64,000 bases of DNA, taken from Ascaphus truei. Lineage: Eukaryota; Chordata; Amphibia; Anura; Ascaphidae. Position 1 is the stretch's first letter. Each line of letters opens with the position of its first letter. The notes under the pieces were generated by a model. The model searched no databases. It saw nothing but the letters and a program-made list of their open reading frames with translations, and was not told the DNA's origin. The DNA is taken from contig CM071586.1 in the NCBI GenBank assembly GCA_036426205.1, positions 7,928,359 through 7,992,358 of the forward strand, read 5' to 3'. This document shows, one piece after another, positions 42,815 through 53,885 of this stretch. The translations under genes and the position numbers were made by a program.

Positions 42815-44285
42815 AAAATCCTTCATTTAGAATAATAAGAGCCCTAGAGTGGCTAGGACCATCCTCAGCCAACCTAGACTGAAAGGAGGTCTAGCTTTAC
42901 CATGCCTAATCTCATACTATAAAGCAGCTCTATTTAGCCAGATACTAACATGGCACTCAGATATTGGAGGTAAGAGACGGTGGGACCTGATGTGGCTCTG
43001 TTGGCTCCCTTGGAATAAAGATCAATACTGTGGTCCCCTAAGGCTTCCCAAAAACAAGCAAGTGGTTGTTTACCCTCGATATCTCACAACTTGAGTTTGT
43101 GTAACAAAAATAAAAATAATTCTAAGCTAAACCATGATAGATCAGAGATGACACCATTATTTTTTAACCCAGAGTTTTCCCCGGGTATGATTGGGTCAGT
43201 TTTTGAAACATGGAGATTAAGGTGGATCCATAGAATAGTGGATGTTATGGACATGGACAAGTCCCGGGTCCTTTCCTTTGCAATCCTCAGGGACCAGTAC
43301 AATCTCCCAAATGGTGACATTTTCAGATACCTACAGATCCAGGGGTATAATCAGGGAAGAAGCCTACCCCCACCCCTGACATTCTTCAAGGCACTGTGCC
43401 GCAAGGCTCCAACCCAAAGAGGGTCGATATCGACTATTTATTCCTCAATTTTTCTCCTTCTCTGGAAAAATAATTCCTATTCCGGTTATCAACCAGATAA
43501 GAACAAGAATATGGTACTCTCTCAAAATGGAGAGACTTACAGGGATTCTGAGGGACTCCTGCTCAAAGTCACCCACCCATAGTCTCCTAAGTCTCCTGGT
43601 CAGAAAACGTATCGCACAGCAGATGCTAATGCCAATTATTGACTATGGAGACATAGTATATGGCTCAGCAGCTCAATCCCACCTTAGCAAACTTGACACC
43701 CTCTACAATTCAATTTGTCGTTTTGTTCTCCAATGCAACTATAACACACATCACTGCGAAATGCTCAAAGAACTAGATTGGTCATCACTCGAGTCTAGGC
43801 GCAAAGTTCACCTTTCCTGTCTTGCCTTCAAATTCTTTATGGGCAAGCTACCCAGCTATCTGAACAAGCTCCACACCCCTACCACATGCAGCACCTATCA
43901 CCTGAGATCAGACTCCAAAAGACTGTTCATGGTCCCAAGGCTCAACAAAGTATCCGGCCGCTCCTCCTTCTCTTACCGTGCACCCCAAAACTGGAACAAA
44001 CTACCAGAGTCTCTTACATCTACCACCAGTTTAAGTTCTTTCAAATCTAAGGCTGTCACACAAAAATATAAGACACAGAGGGATATGAATAGAATTTATC
44101 TGATTAGAAGCTGAAGTATATATACAGTATGTGTATATTTAAGCATTTTTGCCAGTGGTCATGTGTTGTGTATTCTTACTATGTGAAATGTGCTCGTTAG
44201 GAATGTTGCACCATTCCTCCCCTTTCGTTGATTTCCTTCCCCCTCCCCCCCCAACTATTGGAAAGACTTAATAAAACTTACGTAC
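42815..44285 (+). pseudogene. L1/Tx1 LINE C-terminus containing an L2 fragment
   Basis: 42815-43545 is L1/Tx1 ORF2 C-terminal sequence (LKGGLALPCLISYYKAALFSQ, then TPLFFNPEFSPGM and FRYLQIQGYNQ). 43555-44075 is L2 family B ORF2 C-terminal sequence. 44080-44285 returns to an L1/Tx1-type 3' UTR ending AATAAAACTTACGT. The outer element ends where A-rich sequence resumes. Frames are broken in the L1/Tx1 part. Confidence 0.7.
43555..44114 (+). pseudogene. L2 (family B) ORF2 C-terminus inside L1/Tx1
   Basis: An open frame of 195 codons (43527-44114) includes RKRIAQQMLMPIIDYGDIVY, LDTLYNSICRFVLQCNYNTH and SSFSYRAPQNWNKLP, the C-terminal domain of L2 reverse transcriptases. It matches 22480-22900 but keeps the frame. 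Unusually its own 3' UTR is absent: L2 text stops after SFKSKAVT. Flanks TTACAGGGATTCTGA and CACAGAGGGATATGA could be a worn duplication. Confidence 0.75.
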
Positions 44286-44618
44286 ACAAAAAACCCACCA
44301 AAACAAAAGCCATCAATAAATAAAAGAAAACTCCAAATAAACACCATTATTAAAAATCAAAAGACCAAAAATAAACCACAATTAAAAAGAAAACACCATC
44401 AAAAAAGCAGAAATAAACAATTGAAAACACCACAAAAAATGCCAGTATACAAAATCAAAACACAAAATAAATAGCATAAAAATCTTGAAGTAAAGAACCA
44501 AAAAACATTTAAAAGACATAAAAGCAAGCATTTGCCAAAAAAGGCATTGCTTGTCACTATATGTATGTATAGCCCTAAAGGGGCATACATAAATATATTT
44601 GCAATCAAAGGCAATAAA

Positions 44619-45270
44619 TGTTAGGATCGCGCTTAGGCCGAGCCCCCATGATGCATCCCGCAACGTCACGAGTGACGCGCGTCAGCTACAACCAGTGCGC
44701 AGGCGCCGCACCACCTGGAAGGGAGACACACCAGGGCACTGGTCCCAGGCTCTGCCCCCGTGAAGACACGGACAGCGCATGTCACACGCCACCAATGTGC
44801 AGACGCTGCGCGGCCACAGGCAAACAACGGCAACTACTCTCATCAGCTTCTCCACACCTGTAGTGCATTCCCCTCCGGCCTATCAGTGGACACCATACGT
44901 CTGACGACTTATTGCTCTCAGCGTCCTGCTGCTTTACCATTGGCTGCTTGTGCTTTATATGCTCAGCCAGCCCTCTGGCAAACTGGCTGAGCATAAACCC
45001 TGTTTATGTTTTCGTGTGCGTACCTCAAAGCTCCTGCTGCCCTGCCTAGTCTTGCCTTGCTTCCTATTTTTTACCACAGCTTGTACCTGGACCTCTGCCT
45101 TCTCTGACCCCTTGACCATGGCTAAGGATACGACGATTCTACATTCTCTCCTCCTTGACCAAGGCTATGGATTACGACAATTCTACCTTCTCCATTCCTA
45201 GACGACGGCGAGTATTACTACCACCCAGACCTCTCCTACCCTGACCCGGCTACTCGACCACAGGTAAAGT
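44619..45270. mobile_element. LTR-like sequence, probable LTR retrotransposon remnant
   Basis: From TGTTAGGATCGCGC onward the segment is CpG-rich, then C/T-rich with ACCTGGACCTCTGCC and CCTTGACC phrases typical of amphibian LTR promoters. The right end is obscured by the Tc1 insertion at 45296. Confidence 0.35.
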
Positions 45271-45295
45271 CCAAAGTCCTTTTGTTCTTTATTTA

Positions 45296-46946
45296 CAGTT
45301 AGGTCCGGAAATAATTGGACACTGACACCATTTTCATAATTTTGGCTCTGTACACACCACAATGGATTTGAAATGAAACAACCGAGATGCAATAGAGGTG
45401 CAGACTTTCAGCTTTAATTCAAGGGGTTGAACAAAAATATTGTATGAAACGTTTAGGAATTGCAACCATTTTCATTCACAGTCCCCTTATTTCAGTGGCT
45501 CAAATGTAATTGGACAATTTACCACAATCATAAATAAAATGGTAATTTTTAATACTTTGTCGAGAATCCTTTGCAGGCAATGACTGCTTGAAGTCTGGAA
45601 CGCATGGACATCACCAAACGCTGAGTTTCCTCCTTTGTGATGCTTTGCCGGGCCTTTACTGCAGCTGTCTTCAGTTGTTGGTTGTTCGTGGGTCTTTCTG
45701 CCTTAAGTTTGTCTTCAGCAAGTGAAATGCATGCTTGATCGGGTTGAGATCAGGTGATTGACTCCGCCATTGCAGAATATTCCACTTCTTTGCCTTTAAA
45801 AACTCCTGAGTTGCTTTCGCAGTATGTTTTGGGTCATTGTCCATCTGTAAAGTGAAGCGCTGTCCAATCAACTTTGCTGAATTTGGCTGAATCTGAGCAG
45901 ACAATATATCCCTATACACTTCAGAATTCATCCGGCTGCTTCTGTCTTCTGTCACATCATCAACAAACACTAGTGACCCAGGGCCATTGTAAGCCATGCA
46001 TGCCCATGCCATCACACTGCCCTTATGTGTTTTACAGATGATGTGGTATGCTTTGGATCATGAGCCGTTCCAAGCCTTCTCCATACTTTTTTCTTCCCAT
46101 CATTCTGGTACAGGTTGATCTTAGTTTCCTCTGTCCAAAGAATGCAGTTCCAGAACTGGGCTGTTTTTTTTAGATATTGTTTGGCAAAATCTAATCTGGT
46201 CTTTCTATTCTTGAGGCTTCTGTATGGTTTGCACCTTGTGGTGAACCCTCTGTATTTGCTCTCGTGAAGTCTTCTCTTTATGGTAGACTTGGATAATGAT
46301 ATGCCTACCTCCTGGAAAGTGTTCTTCACTTGGCTGGATGTTGTGAAGGGGTTTTTCTTTACCATGGAAAGGATCCTACGATCATCCACCACTGTTGTCT
46401 TCCGTGGACGTCCAGGCCTTTTTGTGTTGCAGAGCTCACCAGTGCGTTCTTTCTTTCTCAGAATGTACCAAACTGTTGATTTGGCCACTCCTAATGTTCC
46501 TGCTATCTCTCTGATGGATTTTCTTTTTTTTTTTTGCAGCCTAAGTATGCCCTGTTTCACTTGCATTGTGAGCTCCTTTGACCGCATGTTGTGGGTTCAC
46601 AGCAACAGCTTCCAAATGCGAATGCCACACCTGGAATCAAGTCCAAACCTTTTACCTGCTTAATTGATGATGAAATAATGAAGGAATAGCCCACACCTGT
46701 CCATGAAACTGCTTTTGAGTCAATTGTCCAATTACTTTTGGTCCCTTGAAAAAGAGGGGGCTACATATTAAAGAGATGTAATTCCTAAACCCTTTCTCCA
46801 ATTTGGATGTGAATACCCTCAAATTAAAGCTGATAGACTGCACTTTAAGCCCATATTCATTATTTAACTGTAACTTGAATTTATTTTGGTACACAGCTGA
46901 AATAACAAAACTTGTATCAGTGTCCAATTATTTCCGGACCTAACTG
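45296..46946 (-). mobile_element. Full-length Tc1/mariner element (1651 bp)
   Basis: Terminal inverted repeats CAGTTAGGTCCGGAAATAAT TGGACACTG and its complement bound the element. TA precedes the left end; TG follows the right end, a one-base change from the expected TA. Structure and length are typical of Tc1 elements of fish and frogs. The transposase lies on the minus strand and is dead. Confidence 0.9.
45671..46587 (-). pseudogene. Tc1 transposase, inactivated
   Basis: Two minus frames. 46012-46587 has the paired-type helix-turn-helix region (IREIAGTLGVAKSTVWYIL), the GRPR hook (KRPGRPRKTT) and the start of the catalytic domain; 45671-46015 has the rest. Of the DD34E triad the first Asp is Glu (LWTEETKINL), the second is intact (MDNDPKHTA), and the last Glu is Lys (SPDLNPIKHAF). 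A frame break with loss of the glycine-rich GGGSV stretch lies near 46010-46020. Any one of these should stop cut-and-paste activity. Confidence 0.9.
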
Positions 46947-47149
46947 TGTCTTCATCTGTTAATTGTAATCCATTTGTGGGTCTTCTATCTTCTTCTTCTT
47001 CTGTATCTTCATCCATCTTCATCTCTAATGCCATTGTAATCCTATTGGGGTGGAGGTCTTCATTCTCCAGCTTCTTGACATCAAATGAGGCTGCACAGGC
47101 TTTTATATGACCTGTGACATCACATTTGAGTGGCAAATGGTTTCCAGAC

Positions 47150-47320
47150 CATCTGTGCGCTTATAGTGGATTGTGCATGCGCAGTCGGCAAGCACTTCGC
47201 GAATGCACAGTTGGCATTCGCCGTTCGGGCTTGTGCAGTCGACGAGTGCCGACTGCACATTTGTGACATTTGTCCCGGTTTTTGCCGGGACAAATATGGT
47301 CACCCAACCTTTAATTATAA
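47150..47320. mobile_element. hAT-like repeat end with GTCCCGG palindrome
   Basis: TTTGTCCCGGTTTTTGCCGG followed by GACAAATATGGTCACCC is the right end of the family at 20025. GC-rich palindromes (GTGCAGTCGACGAGTGCCGA near 47233) lie before it. Confidence 0.45.
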
Positions 47321-47339
47321 TAGGTCCTCCCAAACTCAC

Positions 47340-47622
47340 CCTGGAAGATCTACCTAATTACTTAAACACCTGATTCTAATTATCCCTTGTAATTTAGCTG
47401 ATAAAACCAGGGTTTTACTTACTTCTGCACATAACCTGACATTTAATAACTCATTGTCTGTAAAATGCCTACATCATTTTGTTTCAAAAGACATAGAATT
47501 GGTTAATATACTCCTTATGGGATATTTAAGAAAAGACTGGTTTTGATTCAAGAAGGTTATCATGGAAAAACTATGCAATTTCCGTAATTATCATTGGGGT
47601 TCACAAACTTTATCTCACCACT
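47340..47622 (-). mobile_element. Second Tc1-like remnant, one end
   Basis: The right edge reads TTCACAAACTTTATCTCACC then ACTG, followed by TA. The minus-strand start CAGTGGTGAGATAAAGTTTG resembles a known type of Tc1 inverted repeat. No transposase remains. Confidence 0.5.
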
Positions 47623-47634
47623 GTATATATAAAA

Positions 47635-48010
47635 TCATCCAACCTAACAACAAAAGAAAATGCCACCTTGTGGGTTGTAGCATGTGGGAACGATGGAGAA
47701 AATGCTGAAGGAACGGATGGCCGCACATAAATCCAGTAACAGCGTAGCCTCCAGAGACGGTAATTCGGAATTACCGGTAGTGAAACATTTTTTTTTAAAA
47801 AGCAAAACACAATGTGACCAGTTTCAAATGCATGCCAATTGAACAGATCAATAGACAACCACGCGGTGGAGATATGAAGAGATGTCTATTGCAGAGGGAG
47901 TGCTTCTGGACATACCCATTGGATACGGTATACCCGGTGGACTCAATGTAAATCTCTCTTATGCATGCTTTTTAGAACCCAGGATCTTTGTCCACGTTGG
48001 TTTATAGAGA
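47635..48010 (+). pseudogene. Penelope-like element endonuclease, C-terminal part
   Basis: Plus-strand text across frames: HLVGCSMWER / CGLWYVGTMEKMLKERMAAH (YVG of the GIY-YIG fold, then the Arg/His-bearing helix), LPVVKHFFLK, and GGLNVNLSYACFL, the C-terminal GLN signature of Penelope-like endonucleases. It is the complementary part to the fragment at 39554-39795. A terminal unit with hammerhead-like motifs follows within 700 bp. Confidence 0.65.
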
Positions 48011-48548
48011 CTGCGACTCTGGAATATGTAAGATGAATGGCATCTTCTTCATTATACTGTAGATTACAAACTATTTGACTCTTATATTTTTTTTCATGTG
48101 ATTACAAGTCATGGCATATATTTGGGACCTGACTTTAGTTTTTCCCGCCTATGGTGTTCAGAGGAGGTGTTTGCTAGAGAGCAACTGCTTTGTACCCTCC
48201 CAAAAAATTGTTGGTTGACTGGATTGTAACTATGGATATGTTGCCACATTACATATGAGTATAATATTGTGGAATATCCGGGTATGTTCAATAACAAATT
48301 AGGCAACAGTCCACTCTATATAGTTTCTGCCGTTACTTTTCATGACTTACATAAATTGATGACATTGACTTTTTATTAAGTTGTGATGCCCGATTGAAGT
48401 CTAAAGGAATAATATGGATGGTGCAACAGATGTCAAACAATTTCTTCAAAGTATAGGTCTCCTCTAAGATAGAGATACAAAGCAGAGGTCTACTCACAAG
48501 ATCGCAATGCAATTCTCCATTTAATGTGACAGCCAAGAACAGTGGGAA

Positions 48549-48584
48549 GACTGCGTTTCAGGTCCCATATGAACCATTCATCAG
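48549..48584 (-). ncRNA. Hammerhead-like motif with canonical CTGATGA
   Basis: Minus strand: CTGATGA, A/T, hairpin GGTTC-ATATG-GGACC, T, GAA, ACGCAGTC. The GUC triplet follows but the ACGCAG hexamer is not palindromic. Stem I is not evident. Confidence 0.5.
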
Positions 48585-48673
48585 GTCAGCAGATGTGCCT
48601 TAGGAAATGTGGAGATTGATGGAATTTCACACTTTGGTATATTAGGGACTTGATGTGGGTTGTTTGATTAGTC

Positions 48674-48707
48674 TTGAGAAAGGTCTCAGAAGGGACCGAA
48701 ACGTTGA
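48674..48707 (+). ncRNA. Hammerhead-like motif downstream of Penelope endonuclease
   Basis: TTGAGAA, strong hairpin GGTCTC-AGAA-GGGACC, GAA, ACGTTG, A. Flanking TTTGAT (48663-48668) and ATCAAA (48707-48712) can pair as stem I. It lies 660 bp after the Penelope endonuclease remnant and in the same direction. Confidence 0.5.
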
Positions 48708-48889
48708 TCAAATCAATGAATATTCTTTTTTTTTATACTGAATGGAAGTGCTCACTGTTATTGTTCCTGTTTATGCACAACTTCTTTGGTTGTGTTTTTT
48801 TGCGAGAACCCTGCCTTTGACCTGATGTGAAGTGTAGTGAGTGCATTCACCTTTAAAAATTATATATTGATCAACTTGCAATCCCTAAT

Positions 48890-48962
48890 ATTCATATATA
48901 TATATGATATAGATATTATATATATATTATAATAATATATATATATATAATATATAATACAC
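48890..48962. repeat. AT-repeat
   Basis: TATATA-rich, with internal palindromes. Confidence 0.85.
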
Positions 48963-49568
48963 AAAAAAAGAACCTCAACAAAAAGCACTCAGACTAATTG
49001 AGCAAATTAATAACATTTAATTGATCAAATATAAAAAAACAAAAAATAGCTAACTGAAACCCTAACTACTGGACGTCAAAAAGAGAGTTATTATTGGACA
49101 AACAAATTATTATAAATGAATGGGACTAACTCATATCACACATATAAAAAAGAATAAAGGGGAATAAAGGCAAAACCTCAATAAATTAAACCACTATGGG
49201 ACCAGTACCCATAGTGATTACACCGGTCGGTCTTAGTGAGGGATGGTATCATAATAACAATACAGCGCAAATGCCCTAAACTCCAGAGAAAAGTATGTGG
49301 TTAAACCACCAGGAAAGATGTAACTACATAGAAAAATCACCAAACATGCTGAACTCATATGGGGGCACTGGAGTGAAAACACCTAATGCATAAGACCTAT
49401 AAATATAGCTCATACAAAAGACCATAAGAATTCATGACCCAAACCCAAGCCTAGAATAAGAACATATAACAGGAAACTGGTCAGATTGCTTGAGACCAGT
49501 GGCAATAGCTGGGTAAATAGCAATAACATATAAAGAACCCAGAGTAAACAGTATACTCATCTCCTGTA
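48963..49568. other. AT-rich, no gene
   Basis: A-rich sequence, probably part of the terminal unit of a Penelope-type element that continues into the inverted repeat at 49569. No coding features. Confidence 0.3.
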
Positions 49569-49898
49569 TGCATAAATGGGCCTGAGTTCAATGCAGCTTA
49601 GAGTCCTTTATGGTAAGTCACCCCACCCCAGCCGGAGTGAATCACCAGAATATGAGAAGAGTCCCAAACAAAGATAGGTCCAAAAAGAGGCCAGCCGTCA
49701 GGGTGCCAGCAGCAATGAATACCACAACGCGTTTCATCATCACCCCACGGGCTTCTTCTAAGTTGTGCCCTGAACGCTGGCCTCTTTTTGAAACCTTCTC
49801 TTTTGTTTGGGACTCTTCTCATATTCTGGTGATTCACTCCGGCTGGGGTGACTACCATCCAGGACTCTAAGCTGCATTGAACTAAGGCCATTTATGCA
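49569..49898. repeat. Inverted repeat with arms of about 125 bp
   Basis: Arms 49569-49696 and 49775-49898 are reverse complements (TGCATAAATGG ... GGCCAGC-type, with TCACCAGAATATGAGAAGAG inside). The 78-bp centre holds a hammerhead-like segment on the minus strand (49726-49760: GAAGAAGCCCGTGGGG then GAAACGCGTT). Confidence 0.75.
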
Positions 49899-50084
49899 TT
49901 TTTGCATTTATCCCTACAGACAGCAGATAGCGGTCAAGTGCCTCTCCACGTGCCACCTGTCTGCAGTGCGGGCGTGTGGTCTGAGGCAGCGGGGCCTTAG
50001 CCTAAGAGTAGGTTTACTGGCTGTGCACTCCTTTAACCCAGGCTGTGATGAAAAGCTGTGTAATGCGGCAGGCATAAGCTTATA

Positions 50085-50245
50085 GGGGTCCATGTTAAAA
50101 TGGATATGAAGCAAAAGGTGACACTGTGTGCTGATTTGCATGTCATTACCCAGAATCCCCGGCTGCAGTGGAACCATTGTGTGCTAAGAGATAATGGTGA
50201 AAAGCAGGGTTGCAGACCTGTTTGTGGCATGTGAATGGGCTCACA
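50085..50245 (+). repeat. Interspersed repeat R1 copy
   Basis: GGTCCATGTTAAAATGG, AAAAGGTGACACTGTGTGCT, TTGCATGTCATTACCCAGAA and GGGTTGCAGACCTG. Same layout as 54670-54818. Confidence 0.7.
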
Positions 50246-50249
50246 AGTG

Positions 50250-50600
50250 ATTTTTTAACACTATATTAATAGAAAGGAGATTGTTTTTGTCCTGTGTTTC
50301 ATCAGCAATCAACATCAAGAACCTCAATAATAACAGCAGAGAATTTCAACTTGAGCTACAAAAAAATAACTTTAATATGTTCAAGATACACGGGGACACT
50401 AACAATTATGACAAATTATGAATATTGTAGTAGAATGCTCTGAAAAAAATGGAAGAATCACTATATTAAAAAAACAAGATAACAATATATCAGATGAGAT
50501 AAAGCAGTTACTAGGAAATGACAATAAACGAAGCAATCCCAAGACGGAAGAACAAAACAGAGCTGTGCGAGATGATCCACAAGTATATAACTGAGTATAT
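50250..50600. other. AT-rich, no gene
   Basis: No repeat or coding feature recognised. Confidence 0.3.
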
Positions 50601-50604
50601 AATC

Positions 50605-51010
50605 CAATTGGTAAGTAGGAAGAAAGTACAGAGACAGTTGGAAGGTGTTCTGGTAAGTGCGTCTGAATGGGGTCAAGGTCGATGTATGAAATGTATAGTA
50701 TCAGACACGGAGCTACCCAAATGTTTTGTTAACGAGGTGGGTTTTAAGATGGGTCTTCAAGGTGGATAGAGATGGTGCTAGTCAGATAATGAGGGGAAGG
50801 GCATTTCAACCGTGTGGGGTAGTGAGTGAGAAAGGTTTAAGGCGGAGAGGGCTTTAGATACAAAAGGGGTAGAGAGAAGACATCTTTGAGGAGAACACAA
50901 GAGTCGGGATGGTGCATACCGAGAAATTAGGGCTGAGATGTAAGGAGGGGCAGAAGAGTGTATAGCCTTAAAAGTGAGGAGGAGAATTGAGTGTGTTATA
51001 TGGGATTTGA
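50605..51010 (-). pseudogene. L2-type LINE (family A) C-terminal fragment
   Basis: The minus strand matches 52220-52650: the region encoding YISALISR..., LKPFSLT and THLKT-like C-terminus. Several indels; no long frame. Confidence 0.65.
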
Positions 51011-51272
51011 TAGGAAGCCAGGTATGGTGAAAAAGACCATTAAAGATAACAACATTTTAAAGACACGAAGTGGTGACATTATTGGGAAGAAGCAAATCCT
51101 CAGGCTCAAGCAAGTCAAAAGGATCAACAATGAAAGACTGTGCACTGAGCACTGATCATAAAGAGAGTTAAGTACTTCTACGGGAAAGTGTACAAGAACA
51201 CAGATAATACAGGGCATAATTGAACAGGTGAAGAGCGAGACGAAACCATCAATGATGTACCATGTGTCCTTC

Positions 51273-52059
51273 CTAGGGTTGCCAGGTATGCAGTATTGAA
51301 CAGACTGTCCTGTATAAGGCCTGGGACATAGTCCAACAGACCCCGCCGAGCCGTGCTGAGCCGCGCTGAGCAGATGAACTTACCCCCTTCATCTGTGATC
51401 AGCGTGGCTTTAGCAGCCGCTTCCGCACGCTTCCGCATGCGTGCGGAGGGTCAGAAAATTTCAGCAGACGGGCAAGTTTAATTTTCGGCGCTCAGGGGAG
51501 CGGAGGAGCGGATAAGTGACCGCAAACATCCAATGGGAGCGAGGGACTAGCCCCGCCTCCCACCACGCTTCCATTCCTCCTCCGCCATGCCTTCGCCCTG
51601 CCTCAAACCCCGCCCCCAAAGCGCGCTCACTGCCTCGCATGCCAGGACGCAAAAAAAGCACCAGATTGAGCAGGCGAGGCAGAGCAGGAGCACGGCTCAG
51701 CGCGGCCCGAGGCACCATGCCCGCGGCCTTAGAGTTAATACTGGACACGTATGTGTCCGGTATTACCTCTCAGGACATAGTGACCTGATCGGCTTGGGGG
51801 GCCGTGGGATTTCCCTGAGCATGGCTGTTGCTAGGGGGCTGAGCAGCTTCCTCCATCCCGATTGGCGGCTGCAGGGTAATGCAGCCAATCAAGAGAAGGT
51901 GGCAGGAGCCTGAGGGTGGGGACAAGTAGAGGAGGAAACAGCATTGAGCGGAGAGGTGTGTGTGTCTCTCAAGCGTGCGTGTGTGTGTGTGGTCTCAAGC
52001 ACATCGCACCTTTCACCATTATGTCCAGTATTTTTGGAGAATCCACGTGGCAACCCTAG
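51273..52059. mobile_element. hAT-like element (CTAGGGTTGCCA...TGGCAACCCTAG) with nested MITE
   Basis: 12-bp perfect inverted ends CTAGGGTTGCCA and TGGCAACCCTAG. Flanks TCCTTCC and TCCATCC suggest a worn duplication. The interior has TACTGGACACGTATGTGTCC. A Harbinger-like MITE lies within (51318-51728). Confidence 0.6.
51318..51728. mobile_element. PIF/Harbinger-like MITE, nested
   Basis: Starts GGCCTGGGACATAG and ends with GCGGCC next to TTA; TAA precedes it. Interior matches 54821-55209 (CCAATGGGAGCGAGGGACTA, GAGCAGGCGAGGCAGAGCAG). Confidence 0.6.
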
Positions 52060-52149
52060 TCCATCCAGAATAAGTAGCAAAGGCAATACAATTCATGAAG
52101 AATGGGAAGGCCCGGGAAAGATGGCATTACAACTGAAAGCTTGAAAGAA

Positions 52150-52875
52150 ACTGGAGAAGAAGTAAAGAAAACTCTTTACATGTTACAGGAACATTCCAAC
52201 ACAATCACTCTACTCTTTCCTAAATCTGTCTCCGCGTCTCCCCTCCTGAAATCCCTCTCCTGGCTTCCGATCAAATCCTGCATCTCACACTCAATTCTCC
52301 TCTTCACTTTTAAAGCTTTACACTCCTCTGCCCCTCCTTACATCTCAGCCCTAATTTCTCGCTATGCACCATCCCGACTCTTGCGGTCTTCTCAAGGATG
52401 TCTTCTTTCTACCCCCTTTGTATCTAAAGCCCTCTTCCGCCTTAAACCTTTCTCACTGACTGCCCCGCACCTCTGGAATGCCCTTCACCTCAATACCCGA
52501 CTAGCACCCTCTCTATCCACCTTTAAGACCCACTTTAAGACACATTTGCTTAAAGAAGCATATGAATAGCACTATGGATAATCCTGGACACATGATACAT
52601 AAAGCTTGGCCCCCTGCAGACGCACTTACTAGAATTCCCTTCTACTGTCTCTATACGTTCTCCTACCTACCAATTAGATTGTAAGCTCCTCGGAGCAGGG
52701 ACTCCTCTTCCTTAATGTTACTCTTATGTCTGAAGCACTTATTCCCATGACCTGTTATTTATATTATTTGTTATTTATATGATTACAACATGTATTACTA
52801 CTGTGAAGCGCTATGTATATATATGGCGCTATATAAATAAAGACATACTACTACTACTACTACTACTACTACAAT
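52150..52875 (+). pseudogene. L2-type LINE (family A), ORF2 C-terminus to 3' end
   Basis: An open frame (52102-52569) covers the C-terminal domain of L2 ORF2: LLKSLSWLPIKSCISHSILL, APPYISALISRYAPSR, LRSSQGCLLSTPF and TFKTHFKTHLLKEAYE, ending in a stop at 52567-52569. The 3' UTR has TAGATTGTAAGCTCCTCGGA, GCGCTATATAAATAAAG and a terminal (CTA)n repeat (52848-52872), the L2 way of ending. It is 5' truncated, with no RT catalytic box or endonuclease. Confidence 0.85.
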
Positions 52876-53865
52876 GGAGAAATGCCATAGTTATTCTCAT
52901 CCATAAGAAAGGAGACATGGAAGAACTAAAGAACTACAGACCAATCTGTCTTCTTCCAATCCCTTACAAGATTTTTTTACAAAGATACTCAATAATTGGC
53001 TGCAAAAGACCCTGGACTTTATCCATCCTAGAGAACAGGTGGGATTTCAGAGTGGATACAACACAATGGACCACATCCAAGTGTTTATTTCTGAAGTAAT
53101 GAATACGATCTACCACTCAGTTTAGGATGCATAGATTCCGAAAAAAGATTTTATTCCGTCTACACCTCATCCATGTTGACACCAAAATGTTGAAGAAGAG
53201 TACATTGAGATAAGGAACATTTACGAGAACGCAACATCAACCATTAGATTACATAAAGATACAACCAAGGTAGGGATTAGCAAGGGAGTGCAACAAGGAG
53301 ACATCAGGTCACCGAAGATTTTCACAATAACGCTTGGAAGAATTGTCCACAACATTGAATTGGGGGGGGGGGGGGGGGGGGGGGGGGGAAGGACTCAAAA
53401 TAAAATGGTGAATACTTGAGTTACCTACGATTTGCAGGTGACATTATTATTTTTGACCAGGAGACCTCCAGGAGGAAAAACAGAGAGCTCGACAAAGCAA
53501 GTAAGAATGTGGGTCCCGTATGCATCTCAGCAGGTCCAAAGTGATGTTCAATAAAAGTGTCAAGTCTGCACAGATGGAAATACATGGAAGAGAATAAGAA
53601 ATGGAAACTTATGTCTACCTTGGCCAGCAAATATCAATAGATGGGAACATTTAAAATGAAATTATGAGGAGAATGAAGATTAGATGGAGCATTTGGAAGA
53701 AACAAGACAACCTTCCACTGTACCTGAAGAAGAAAGTTTTCGACCAGTGTGTTGTGCCCGTGCTCACACATATGGATGTGAAACATGGACCTGAAATACG
53801 AAGACAATGAAGAAGCTTCAGACTACGCAAAGAAGTAACGAGTGATGTATGCTGGGTGTCATACA
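52876..53865 (+). pseudogene. RTE-type LINE fragment
   Basis: Plus-strand text across frames: [20 protein letters not shown] then [14 protein letters not shown] (RT fingers), [19 protein letters not shown] palm entry, ARSRKV-like segments, FAGDI-type box near 53430 where the first Asp of a catalytic FADD is Gly, and the C-terminal KKVFDQCVVPVLT. It has many frame breaks and is not functional. A 27-base G run (53362-53388) interrupts it. Confidence 0.6.
53362..53388 (+). repeat. Poly-G run, 27 bases
   Basis: Uninterrupted G27 within an RTE fragment. Length may not be reliable in sequencing. Confidence 0.9.
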
Positions 53866-53885
53866 CAGAGCAGGGTGTATCTGTC

